Assembly: GCA_030068075.1 (NCBI GenBank)
Contig: CM057844.1
Location: 17,158,001-17,222,000 of the forward strand
Direction of reading: 5' to 3'
DNA length: 64,000 nt
Origin: Paguma larvata
Taxonomy: Eukaryota; Chordata; Mammalia; Carnivora; Viverridae
The notes beneath the pieces were generated by a model. It worked only from the letters and a program-made list of their open reading frames with translations. It made no database searches and was not told where the DNA came from. Shown in pieces: positions 47,669 to 58,599 of the stretch. Position 1 is the first letter of the stretch. Each line of letters begins with the position of its first letter. A program made the translations under genes and the position numbers.

Positions 47669-48004
47669 TCTCTTTTGCACTGCTGGTGGGAATGTAAAGG
47701 GGTGAAGCCACTCTGGAAAACAGTATGAAGGTTCCTCAAAAAATTAAAAATAGAGCTACAGAAATTTTACTATTAGGGATTTATCCAAGGAATACAGGTA
47801 TGCTGTTTTGAAGGGACACATGCACCCCAATGTTTATAGCAGCACTATCAATAATAGCCAAAGTATGGAAAGAGCCCAAATGTCCATCGATGGATGAATG
47901 GATAAAGAAGATGTGGTTGTGTGTGTGTGTGTATATATACATATACACATATATATATGTGAGTGTGTGTGTGTGTGTGTGTATTTGATTGATGAGTAAT
48001 ATTC

Positions 48005-48047
<43 letters not shown>

Positions 48048-48453
48048 CAAATTATATATATATATATATTACTCATCAATCATCAATCAAAAAGAATGAA
48101 ATCTTGCCATTTGCAACTACATGGATGGAACTAGAGGGTATCATGCTAAACAAAATTAGTCAGTCAGAGAAAGACAAATATCATATGACTTCACTCATAT
48201 TAAGACTTTAAGATACAAAGCAGATGAACATAAGAGAAGGGAAAGAAAAATAATATAAAAACAGGGAGGGGGAGGGGGACAAAAACAGAAGAGACTTTTA
48301 AATATGGAGAACAAACAGAGGGTTACAGGAGGGCTTGTGGCAGGGGGGATGAGCTAAATGGGTAAGGGGCATTAAGGAATCTACTTTTGAAATCATTGTT
48401 GCACTGTATGCTAACTAACTTGGATGTAAATTTTTTTTAATTAATTTAAAAAA
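47669..48453 (+). mobile_element. carnivore L1 3' end, complete with target duplication
   Basis: A 785-bp 5'-truncated L1. The ORF2 end ('ttgcactgctggtggg', 'cactctggaaaacag', 'gaagggacacatgcacc') leads to a microsatellite region (47921-48067), then 'aagaatgaaatcttgcc', the 3' UTR ('cagtcagagaaagac', 'gtatgctaactaacttgg') and an A/T-rich tail. The 18-base duplication 'agaactacagatctgatc' is perfect at 47651-47668 and 48454-48471. ORF2 is not open. Confidence 0.95.
47921..48067. repeat. compound TG/TA microsatellite with inverted arms
   Basis: (TG)n, (TA)n and (TG)n runs lead to 'gattgatgagtaat' (47987-48000), a long TA run, then the exact reverse complement 'attactcatcaatc' (48068-48081). 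Confidence 0.93.
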
Positions 48454-48692
48454 AGAACTACAGATCTGATCAAAAACGATTTGAAAAGAAAAACCTTTTT
48501 CTCTAAGGTTTTTCTTTCTAATATGTGCTCTTTTTATTTGGTTCCATTAAAACTACTTCGATCAATGAACGGTATAAAATTAAACTAGGAAAACATGCCT
48601 AGAATTCATAATTAAGACAAAAAACAGTTTATAGCCTTAGAAGACAAGTGTTACAAAATTCAGATAGAAAACTAAGGGCATCAATCATGCCT

Positions 48693-49039
48693 TAGTCCTT
48701 GAAGACTACTATAACAAATACCATACAACAAACATTTATTTCTCATAGTTCTGGGGACTGTGAAGTCTAAGAGAAAGGTGTCAGTTGGTTGGTTCCTAAT
48801 GAGAACCTCTTCCTAGTTTGCAGATAGACAGCCTCTTGTTGGGTCATCTGATGGCAGAGAGACTATCTCTCTCACATCTCTTCTTACAAAGGCACTAATC
48901 CCATTCATGAGAGCTCCACCTTCATGACCTAATCACCTCTCACAGCCCCACCTCCAAAATACCATTACATCAGGAATTAGGGCTTATGATATGATAATAT
49001 GAATTTGGGAAGGGGACACAAACATTCAGCCTATGGCAA
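48693..49039 (-). mobile_element. MLT1 solo LTR (ERVL-MaLR), reverse orientation
   Basis: Reversed LTR: 'actataacaaataccat', 'catttatttctcatagttc', 'cactaatcccattcatgag', 'ccaccttcatgaccta', 'ccccacctccaaaatacc' and 'ggacacaaacattcagcc'. Only LTR sequence is present. Confidence 0.88.
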
Positions 49040-49281
49040 ATAGTAACTACAGGAATCATGACTATTAAAGGATTAAAATGTATTTTTCCTGATGTGTATT
49101 TAAGCTTCACATATGACTTTCAAAGGTCACATCAGTCTGCAAAATGTCTGGTTGAATTCTCTATCCCTCTCACATTCATACCACCAGCCTTGGCCCCCTT
49201 CTCTCTTTCAAACTCAAAGCCTTTTTGTCATTCTTAATTTTTTTTTCCAATACCATTCCATAAAGGACAATGCTTATCCGT

Positions 49282-49317
49282 GGACACAAAAGGTCCCAAG
49301 GACACAAAAGGTCCCAA
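49282..49317. repeat. perfect 18-bp tandem duplication
   Basis: 'ggacacaaaaggtcccaa' occurs twice in direct tandem with no mismatch. Confidence 0.97.
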
Positions 49318-49390
49318 CAAGAAAGAGAATACAAGAGACACAGCAGCACAACCAATCCCTTTCCTTGGGACAGCTTGTTGGAGTATCTAT

Positions 49391-49403
49391 TGCCCCCTGG
49401 TGG
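49391..49403 (-). promoter_or_regulatory. CTCF core motif match
   Basis: The plus strand reads 'tgccccctggtgg'. Its reverse complement 'ccaccagggggca' agrees with the widely used CTCF core (CCASYAGRKGGCR) at every position. It lies outside recognised repeats. Occupancy cannot be judged from sequence. Confidence 0.5.
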
Positions 49404-52400
49404 TAACATAACCTATTTCATTCTGCTTTTACTTTGGACTTCAACTTTGAGTGGCTAAGACTTATTTTCAAGGCTGTTTTATATCAACTCTGTCAAGAAG
49501 CCAGCAGGAGGATGTCATCTATTTTTTTTCTCTCAAGAAAAAGATCAGGCCAGAGTGAAGTGAGGCATTGCTTATTTTGGCAATGGTTGCACTGACTTTC
49601 CACATTTCAAAAAGTGACATGTTTGACATGTTTTATCTTTGAATCGGGAATAAGGTTAAGGTCAAGTGTTGATCCAGTATCTGTGTTCTCATTTTTTAAT
49701 TACAAAATTAAAATTAAAAATGCACTGACAAGAACAGACAGTACATTTCACAGGTCTCATTAGGTCAGCTTTATTCTTTTTCTTTAAAAACATTCTAATA
49801 AATTAGAAAAAAAATCAAGGGCCATTGTTCCAGTTGTGGTAAAACTGAGTCTACCAAATATTAGATCAGTAAAAAATCCTTTATGAGCTGACAGCAAATT
49901 GACCCTTCTGCTATTGTGCTGTCATGGATTCTGCTAATGAAAAAGAATTTGACATCTGTATTGTGGTAGGTTAATGTGGAAGAAAAAATTCTTGCTTTGT
50001 AAAATTTTAATTTTTATGGCTTCTAGTCATTTTAATATAGACTTGGCAAAAGAAAGGAAATTAAAAAAATCAGAGGAAAGAACATAGCTAAATTAAATAT
50101 ATTGGTCTGGGTCAGCGAGAGTTTCAATGCCTGCCAAAATTGATTTTTAGCTACATGCAGCATTTTCAGTGAAGAGAGGGTGGTGTTGGTTAATGGATTT
50201 AGCATCATTTTAAACTTTATTCCAGACAGACTATGAGTCTAGGAGCAATACTTTGATCCCTTGTGCTTTAATACACTGATCTATAAAAGAAATGCATCAG
50301 CCTTAAATCTATGTCCAAGGATGTATGTTAGGCACCGGGAAATAATCTCAACAACCACCTCTCCCTTCAGAAATATAACAAAGCTTCTCATAATAAATGA
50401 AGATTTTCTTTTCAGGAAATAAGTTCTTCTTCAAAACAAATCTATACCATTGGGAGGTGGCCTAAGAGGTGAACTTTGCATTGACCTAAAAAAAGTGAAT
50501 TCGCTGTAATTCTAGATTAGTCAAGAAGCACTTTGGCAACATGGAAGAAAGACAGTGTGTAAATCCCAATAACGAATATGATTATGAATCAGATCAGAAC
50601 TATACAAACATGTCCCTTTCACAAAGGCAGAGTTTTGATGTATCAAACCCCAGATCGTTTTGCAAGAGGATAATTCAATGAATACCAACACCAGAAGCCT
50701 CTGATTGCATGTGCATGAGACCTTGGTCTCCAAATCCTTTAAACAAATGTCACACCCTTGCACATGTGTTGCCTGCCTTCGAGGCACCGAGCTCTATTAC
50801 ATTTCAAGGTGCAATGGAGATGCCACCCTGCAAGGTGCACTGGAACTGCTATGAGCCACTTGTCTCATCATGGTTCAGGGATTTAGAGGAAAATCAGGGA
50901 GCATCAAAACAGATGTGACTTGATCCTCTCATATCTAGGGTCTGGGGGTGGGGCAACAATGCTCTAGAGAATTCTTTTTTGTAACTTTTATGGGTCTGCT
51001 TTACAAGCACGTTTCCCACTCCAAGGCAGAGGCAGTTCATACACTAAACAGTGGTTCTATTCAGTCTTCTTTCATCCTATATCTTCTGGGTGTATTTAAG
51101 TTGTAGGAGAAATAGCGCTAAGAGATACAGAGATTACAAATGATGAGATCCAGGGGTGGAGTCTTAAAAGAAAATTCTAAGGAAATGAATACCTGGAGAC
51201 TCTAAAGACCACCTGCCTTCAAACAGCAGCTTATTCAGTAATGGGGCTGTTGAGTTCAGGGGACTAATTTGACAACTGTATGGTTATCAAGCAAGAACTG
51301 AGTCCATTTTTGGTACCACTTTTTGTACAAACTGGTCCAAAATAAACAACCAGCACAGCTGTGGTGCAGAAAACCTCCTGTGTAAATTATTTTCATGTGT
51401 GTGGCTTTTTAAAATGAATTTCCATCAATCTTTCCATGAGTTTTGGTCCACATTAGTCCTGACTATAACCGTATTTTTCCCAAAAAGTTAAAGGAAGTGA
51501 CTGTCTATCAGGGATCATCTCTATTATGTCCTCTTTTTTATCACTCTTGTTGTTTTGTTTTGTTTTCAGATTGGGCTTGAGGTTGGCCAAATATGTACTC
51601 AAAACTCTTACTAGGCTACAGAAGATGATTTGGTTTGAAACAATACAAGTGATTAAATTTGGGCAGCTTCCCACCTCTCCCACTCTATCTCCCTCTACCT
51701 CCTCTTCCAAACACTCAGAATTCTTGGCTTTACTATTTATAGTCGCAGGGCAGCTCTTGCTTCTCCCACCCACCACTGCTCCAATTTGAAACACATGCAG
51801 GGAAAGAGAGGAAGGGGAGTTTGTGGGAGGAGAGGTGGAAGAACCGCACCCATTGTGAAGCCACCATCTCATCCTGTTTGCATGTGGTCAAACACCCAGA
51901 AAGAGAGTTTGCTACGGCTCATTTCAGTACATCCATGCTCACTGGTCCAAATATATGTTGGTTTCCTACTGTCTGACTCATTTTGATTTTGGCACAATTC
52001 AGTTTCTTGATCATGATGGAGGAAAAACCAATAGAGAGAAATGCCTCAAGTCAGACCCTCTGATGCTTGACAATAAATAGAAGGGAAGAATAAAACTTTC
52101 TTATCATTTTTTCAGGAGTTATCACGTTCTAAAAGTCCTGCACCTGGCCCTATGAAAACCTAATTCCTAAAGGTGATATCTCATACCAAACACCACACAT
52201 ACATACACACACGCACACACATAAACACATGTGCATGAACAGGGAAGAAGGTCAGGTGGTGTAGGCTTTAAAACCACATAGACATTTTTCTGGAAGGTGA
52301 GAAGGAAAGGAATCGAAAAGAAAAAAAATCTGTAATACTATATTGTATTACAAACTCTCCAAACTATAAACTCTGTACATAGGCAATTGTTGACTTGTGC

Positions 52401-52745
52401 CAATTTTGCTTAGCTAAAAATGACTCAGATTAAATGTTAGGGATGGATGTTTAGCAGCAGCAAAGCATATGTTCTTTTTACTTTTTAAAAAGAATCCTAA
52501 TAGAGAATAAAAAAAGTTTGCTCATACTAACTCTGTGTTGTGTACATTCAACAGTTGCTCTGACTTCCTTTGTATCTTTTGTTTCTTTGAAACTCTGCGG
52601 TTTTATTCCTGCATCTATGACTTGTCCTTCATATAAACAAGTGGCAGGAGTCAACCATTTGTAAAAAATCAAATAACTGGTGATCATTATTGTCACTGAC
52701 AGCAGATAAAAACTAGGGAGGATGGTGATGTTTGATGTCAAAATG

Positions 52746-52905
52746 AGCAACAGAACTTTGAAGTCCAGCAGACCTGGGTTTAAACTCTGACTCTTCCCAT
52801 TTTTAGCTGTAAAAACTTGGGCCAGTTTTTTAAAGAATCTTCCTAAGACTGTGTCTCCTTACCCTACAAAACGGTATTGATAAGAATATATATATTGCAC
52901 AGGAA
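52746..52905 (+). mobile_element. MIR SINE
   Basis: Sense MIR core: 'gcagacctgggtttaaac', 'tgactcttccca', 'agctgtaaaaacttgggc', then 'cttcctaagactgtgtctcc' and 'ctacaaaacggtattgat'. It is ancient and non-coding. Confidence 0.78.
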
Positions 52906-53872
52906 TGGCGTAAAAGCTAAATCTTATGCAGACTTACCCCAAAAAACTAACATTTAGGTTTAAATTTCGGGAAAAAATCAATCACAAAACTCTAAACTGG
53001 TTGTGAACTATTTCTCCAAACTTATTCTTTTAAATCAAGAAAATGGTTCTTGATTTCAATGTACTTCTTTAGCAATGGTATAAATTTCATAATGGGCTTC
53101 ATTCTCAAAATATGCTGTATAAAACAAAATCTAACAAATACTAATAATTACTGTATATTGCAGTCCACTTTTTAAAAGAGGACATAGTTACAAATGCATA
53201 ACCAACTAATTAACCTCATCCAAGAATAAGAAAAATAAAAATACCATGTGTACTTCTGTTTATTAGTATCTACAATTGAGACAAAGAGCCCTCCTCTGGG
53301 GTTTGGATGTGTTCCAACAGGAAGACTAGGCCAGTCCTCAAAAATGTCAAACCACAAGGGAATTTCCAAAGTTGATTGATAACAGCTGATTACACATCCT
53401 ACCCATCTGTGCCCTCCTTCTCCCACCCACAGACAAAAAAAAAAAAAAAAAAAAGGAAGAAAGGAAAAATAAGCACAAAACGTAAACTCTATCTCTCACT
53501 GGACACACCTTTTGTCAAGTCTACTGTGCTATCTTCTCTTTCTCCAAGACCCATTTGCAATGTTAAGTTTCTTAATAATCCAAGCACTCCATAGATGCTA
53601 AGTCCAGGATCATATAAAATTGAAAAGCTGGGAGATATAAATATTTTATCCCAGGATAAAGAAGCAAGCTGAATCCTAACCTTCAAGTTAGTTTTATTTG
53701 TCTCTGAAAAATGTTTTTTGAAATTCTGCTGTAACACTTGCTCATGATTTTTAAAGTATGGTCAATAATGTTATCTTGCATAGTTTTACCTGATGAGCAA
53801 AGAAAATAAAGTCCTGGGGAAAAGCTAAATTCATAGGGCCCTAGCCATTTTTGTCAGTATTCGAGATTCTTA
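52906..53872. other. unassigned sequence with a long A-run
   Basis: An A-run of about 20 at 53432-53453 is present but no retrocopy or SINE precedes it. Confidence 0.45.
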
Positions 53873-53886
53873 AGAAAGTTTGCTGT

Positions 53887-54103
53887 GGGGTATCTGAGTG
53901 GCTCAGTCAGTTAAGCGCCTGACTTTGGCTCAGGTATGATCTCGCAGCTTGTGAGTTAGAGCCCTGCATCGGGCTCTGTGCTGACAGCTCAGAGCCTGGA
54001 GCCTGCTTCAGATTCTGTGTCTCCCTCTCTCTCTGCCCCTTGCCTGCTCACACTCTGCCTCTCTCTTTCTCAAAAATTAATAAACATTTAAAAAAATAAA
54101 ACA
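53887..54103 (+). mobile_element. CAN-SINE
   Basis: Head 'ggggtatctgagtggctcag', 'gctgacagctcagagcctgg', CT-rich body and an 'aataaacattt' A-rich tail. 'aagaaagtttgctgt' before and 'aagaaatcttgctgt' after are the target duplication. Confidence 0.96.
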
Positions 54104-54118
54104 AAGAAATCTTGCTGT

Positions 54119-54729
54119 TTTAGACTCCTTTATAAAAGCCATGGTATTGTGACCCTAAAGTTACAGGTTCAGCCTATGATAGACATTTGATCATATTCCC
54201 ATATCTATTTGAATATTTAGCAGTTGCTTCCAATAGCAAATCAGGATCAAGAGGCATCTTATTGAAAGTGAAGGATAGAAGGATAGAAGTCAGGTATAGG
54301 TTTTGGTTTTGCTTAGTTGTTCCACATAATCAATGTGTCTTGTTTCACATATCAACAGGGCACTATCAGGATATATACCAATCTACATTATGCTTCTTTA
54401 AAAGAATCCTACAAGAACCATTTGAAAATCCTTTCTTCCATAAAGGGATTTTCAGCGGAACATTTTGCCATCACATATTTACCACACATATGCAAAGAGT
54501 TGATCTGACCCTGAATATCTGAACAAGTCCAATGGCTCACTGCCCTCCTTATGTGTGTGCTATTGGTTTGGTGTGATGTACTATAGTACCATTTGATAAA
54601 ATAATTCTTTCCAATTTCTTTTTTGTAATAGCCCACCAGTGATCTTCTTATCAGACTGAGAAACAATAATATTGAAGATCAGTCCAACCTGAAGCAATTA
54701 CGGAATAGTTTCTTCTTACTCTTTACAAG
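54119..54729. other. unassigned sequence
   Basis: No repeat recognised. Overlapping frames at 54187-54522 (plus, 111 codons) and 54409-54666 (minus) have no recognisable domain. Confidence 0.4.
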
Positions 54730-54968
54730 TTTATATTTATTTATTTATTTATTTAAATAATTAATTGTCAAATTGGTTTCCATACAACACCCAGTGCTCA
54801 TCCCAACAAGTGCCCTCCTCTGTGCCCATCACCCACTCTCCCCCCTCCCACACCCCCCTTTCCCCTCAGTTTGTTCTTAATCTTTGAGAGTCTCTTATGT
54901 TTTGTCTTCCTCCCTCTCTGTGGCTTGTTTCCTTTCCCTCTTCCCCTCCCCCCTGGTTTTCTTTACCT
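54730..54968 (-). mobile_element. carnivore L1 3' UTR, reverse orientation, short
   Basis: An A/T-rich tail in reverse with TTTA units, then 'attgtcaaattggtttcc', 'atacaacacccagtgctc', 'atcccaacaagtgccc', a C-rich run and 'gagagtctcttatgttttg'. Only ~240 bp of 3' UTR were inserted. 'tacaagttta' occurs at both ends. Confidence 0.92.
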
Positions 54969-55284
54969 ACAAGTTTAAAAGCAATACCTATCAACTGTCT
55001 TTTATCTTTTTATTAGACTTTTTATTCTATACATGTCTGTATTGTTTGATACTTTAAATTAACTATGTAATCATAGTAATTAATGTTATTTAATTAAAAG
55101 CATGTAAAATTCCAATTACTATCATATGATCTATGTAAGCACATTTACATAATTAATTTTTTTAAGTATCAGTGAGGGGTGTATATGTTGTATGTTGAAG
55201 AAAATTTGAGGGAGGAAGTGTCTAATTCTTAGCTAGGCCACTTTTGTTTATGTGATCTCTTGCAAATTATTTAAAGTGAGTATA

Positions 55285-55665
55285 TTTTCAGAAGACAAAC
55301 TGGTGGTGGCCAGAGGGGAGGTGGGGGAGCAGGTGAAATAGAGGGAAATAAGAGCACATTTATCCTTTCTTAATATTTATTTATTTTTGAGAGAGAATAG
55401 ACAGAGGTGGGAAGAGGATCCAAAGTGGGCTTTGCACTGATAGCAGCAAGTCCTATGTAGCTCTCAAACCCATGAACCACGAAATTATGACCTGAGCCGA
55501 ACTCGGATGCTCGATCAACTGAGCCACCCAGGTGCCCCAGAGCACATTCATCTTGATGAGCACTGAAAAATGTACAAGACTGTTGAATCATATTGTACAG
55601 TTGAAACTAATACAACATTGTATGTTAATTATACTTCTCAATAAATAAATAAATAAAAATAAAGT
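55285..55665 (+). mobile_element. carnivore L1 3' UTR, split by a SINE
   Basis: 'ggtggtggccagaggggag', 'gagcacatttatc', SINE, then 'ttgatgagcactgaaaaatg', 'ttgaatcatattgtacag', 'acattgtatgttaattatac' and an (AATA)n tail. It is 5'-truncated and non-coding. Confidence 0.88.
55365..55538 (-). mobile_element. CAN-SINE nested in L1 3' UTR, reverse orientation
   Basis: Tail 'aatatttatttatttttgag', shortened body, and reversed head ending 'gagccacccaggtgcccc'. 'agagcacatttatc' (55351-55364) and 'agagcacattcatc' (55539-55552) flank it. Confidence 0.95.
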
Positions 55666-58570
55666 AAGTGTATTTGACTTTTCATTTGCAAACTGAAGAT
55701 GGTAATGGGTAACCTTGTTATAAGGATTAGCAACAGGCAAACACAATGCAGTTCTAGGTTTTGTTGTGCCATCAGTGGTATACATTACTATTGCTTTTAT
55801 AAATCCTTAGTGCTCATAGCTCTGACTTCCTAATAGCCATCTGCATGATGATTAATTTTTAAACTATTGTAAAACCTGTAAAATATTTAAACTATTGTAC
55901 AAACTCTCATCAATCATTTGCCACCTTTCGTTTGCTTTTCAGTTCTTCAAAGATTGCTAACAGCTAGTGAGTGATCCAGTCCATGGATACAATCAGCACC
56001 CTTAGGTGTCATTTTTCTGGGACATAAAAGTCTATATTGTTGTCATCTGTTCTTCTGTCTGGTACATAAACAGGATAAAAGCTATTCATTCTTGAAGAGG
56101 TGTCTGGATACACTTTTATCCTTCAAATTAAATTAAAAACCACAAATGCAAAGAAAAATACCCATCAACCGGGTTCTAAATGGCTAGCTTATAATAATAT
56201 TCACTAATGAAAACTAAGTTTAACATGTGTCTTGGAACAGATTTATCCAATCTAAGTTCTGGTTGATGTCCAGAGGGCCTAATCAATATCTATCTTTCAA
56301 CAGTACTTCTCCTATATGGTCACACTCTAAGGTTTATTTTCATGGCTAATATTAGACTTTAACATATAGTTCAAATAAGTTAATTTGTTCTCTGAAATAT
56401 ATCATTCCATGAAAAGTTTGGGATAAACAATTAATTAAATAGAATAACTTGGCACATGGCTTCATTTATCTGCTAAAGGATATGCAGTTGCGTGTCAAGA
56501 TGAATAAATAAGCTTCACCCAATAGACAAGAGATCATGCAACAATTTAATATTTAATTAGAAAAACCAAAATTAAGCTGTTGTGTCTGGAACTTAGACAT
56601 GCATTAACTGGGAGGAGGGGAGAAAAATTCCTAGAAACTTCATGAGAAAAAAACATTAATTAGAACAGTACAAAAGGACAATGGTGATCCTTTTTAAAAA
56701 ATAATGTAAGATAGTTGACCCTACGAGACCTCTTAGAGGAAAGAACCTTAGATATGAACAACTACGATAACTTCATGATTATCTCAATAGACACTTTCAA
56801 AGGAGTCAAACTCTTTTGAAGGTGCCAAATTATGTGCGGAATTTTTATTTTTTATTTGCAGCATAATTATCATCTAAGCACTACTATATCTATCTGTAGG
56901 GCAAATTGATATTTTGCCTAATGCAACATTTCCTCCTTTTTAAAAGCTTCCTTTCATATAGGAAGAAAATACAAACCGTGCTATCAAAATCTACACTGAG
57001 ACTTCGGAGGAAATTCTCATGAAAATGTGGCTACTCTGCAAGTAGTTCCAGGAGAATCTGGCTTCCAGGACTGTACTCGAAATCTAAAGCAGACACCAAT
57101 TCATATTTATAATTTGGAAGCTTTTTCACTATTATGAATTTATGTAAAATACATGCCTTCCACATTTTCTAATTACGTATATACATACATATTATATACA
57201 TACACATTTTCTTCAATAATGCACTTATGTGTTTGTTTTGGTGCTTAAAAACTTTTAAATAATACACATTACTAATATTGTATATATAAACAAACTCTCG
57301 ATTTCCCCATGTATTAGTTATAAGTTAAAGCCTCAGATATACCATTTTTTTAACTTATGGCAGATGACAACAATTAATAAAGATGAAAATGATTCCCATC
57401 TTAATCATTATTTATACGGCACAAACCCCAGTATATTGCATGGGTCAACTGAGTCTTCTATCCAGTGAAGTAGTATTTTCCAGAATCCACTCCAACCTCC
57501 AGTATGCATTAAATGTTGCCCAAACAAAGCTGAAAAGCAGTTTTGTTCCTAACAGAGTGGAATTTAGGAACTCAGAAGAACGAAGTGGATGGCCAATATC
57601 TCTTCTGATTCTAAAATAATGAAAAACAATTAATTTGCATTTGAGCTTAAGTCATAGTCTTTCATGATCCTGGGAAGAGAAGGCTAATTTGAATCTCACG
57701 TTTTACTTAGATTAGTTCAGCCCTCATCAGGTTAATTTGAAAAACCTTTCTGTAAGGATTATCTTTGCTCAACGAGACCAGTTCTCCTCTGAAACACACT
57801 CCTATACAAACCGCCAGGATTTTCTAGCATCTGAAATATTGCAACAACAACAACAAAATTATCCTAGGTAGGATAAAAATGAGTAAGCCAAAGTTTGTTT
57901 AAATAAGCTCTCATTTCTGACTCTCCTCACAGAGATTTGTGAGCTTGTTCTCTGTCTGGGTGGGTGTCTCTTCAAAGGAGTTGGCAGTGGAAAGTTGAAA
58001 GCAGATAAGCTAGACTTGAGTACAAATGTTCCAAACAAAGGTTGAGGGGTCATGCTCAGAACTCCTGATCCTAGGAGAGTAGCAGCAACAATTTTGTTTA
58101 GATCGTAATATGAGACCAAGGCTCAGGAAGGGAAAGCATCCTTAAAAATGAGCTTTATATCAGCCTAAAATCAGTAGAACATGTACTACTGAGTGCTGTC
58201 TTCTATACATGTTCTGTCCCAAACTCCTAACTCATGTTATCAGATACAGAAAAGCATTCTGAAGTAATGAAAAGGCTAACGATGAAAACTGCCATAAATG
58301 AATTTATTTTTATTGTTATTTTTAGCATACTAGTACCAGCCAAACTTAAATAACTTAAAAAATTTCTGAGTAATTATTCTAATTTAAGCAAAAGTAGCTA
58401 CTAATTCTTCTAACATGTAAAGTGGTACCTCAAAGTATGTAAATGTGTTTGAAAATGGTTTGTTCTCCTTCTCTGGTTTATTAGCCCTGGAACCCTGTTT
58501 CATTAATTATTTCAATTTAAAAAAAGCCAACCCCTTACTAGATAGTATTGGCATGGAGATTTAAAGTGAT
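55666..58570. other. repeat-poor AT-rich sequence, 2.9 kb
   Basis: No transposon recognised. TAATTA-type motifs cluster at 56380-56600. No exon recognised. Confidence 0.45.
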
Positions 58571-58599
58571 CCCTCTAGAGGATTATACCTTAAGATGAT

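Larger units (their letters stand above)
49040..52745. other. repeat-poor sequence, 3.7 kb
   Basis: No interspersed repeat recognised. It contains an 18-bp tandem duplication (49282-49317), a CTCF core match (49391-49403) and short CA runs near 52195. The 139-codon minus frame at 51453-51872 has no recognisable domain. Confidence 0.45.

Noticed and set aside
51453..51872. 139-codon minus-strand open frame
   Set aside because: No recognisable domain, composition biased toward Ser/Lys/Asn runs, and no splice or promoter evidence. A frame of this size is expected by chance in 64 kb.
53432..53453. long A-run suggesting a processed pseudogene
   Set aside because: No retrocopy, SINE or L1 sequence precedes it and no target duplication was seen.
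54187..54522. 111-codon plus-strand open frame
   Set aside because: It overlaps another frame on the opposite strand and has no recognisable motif.
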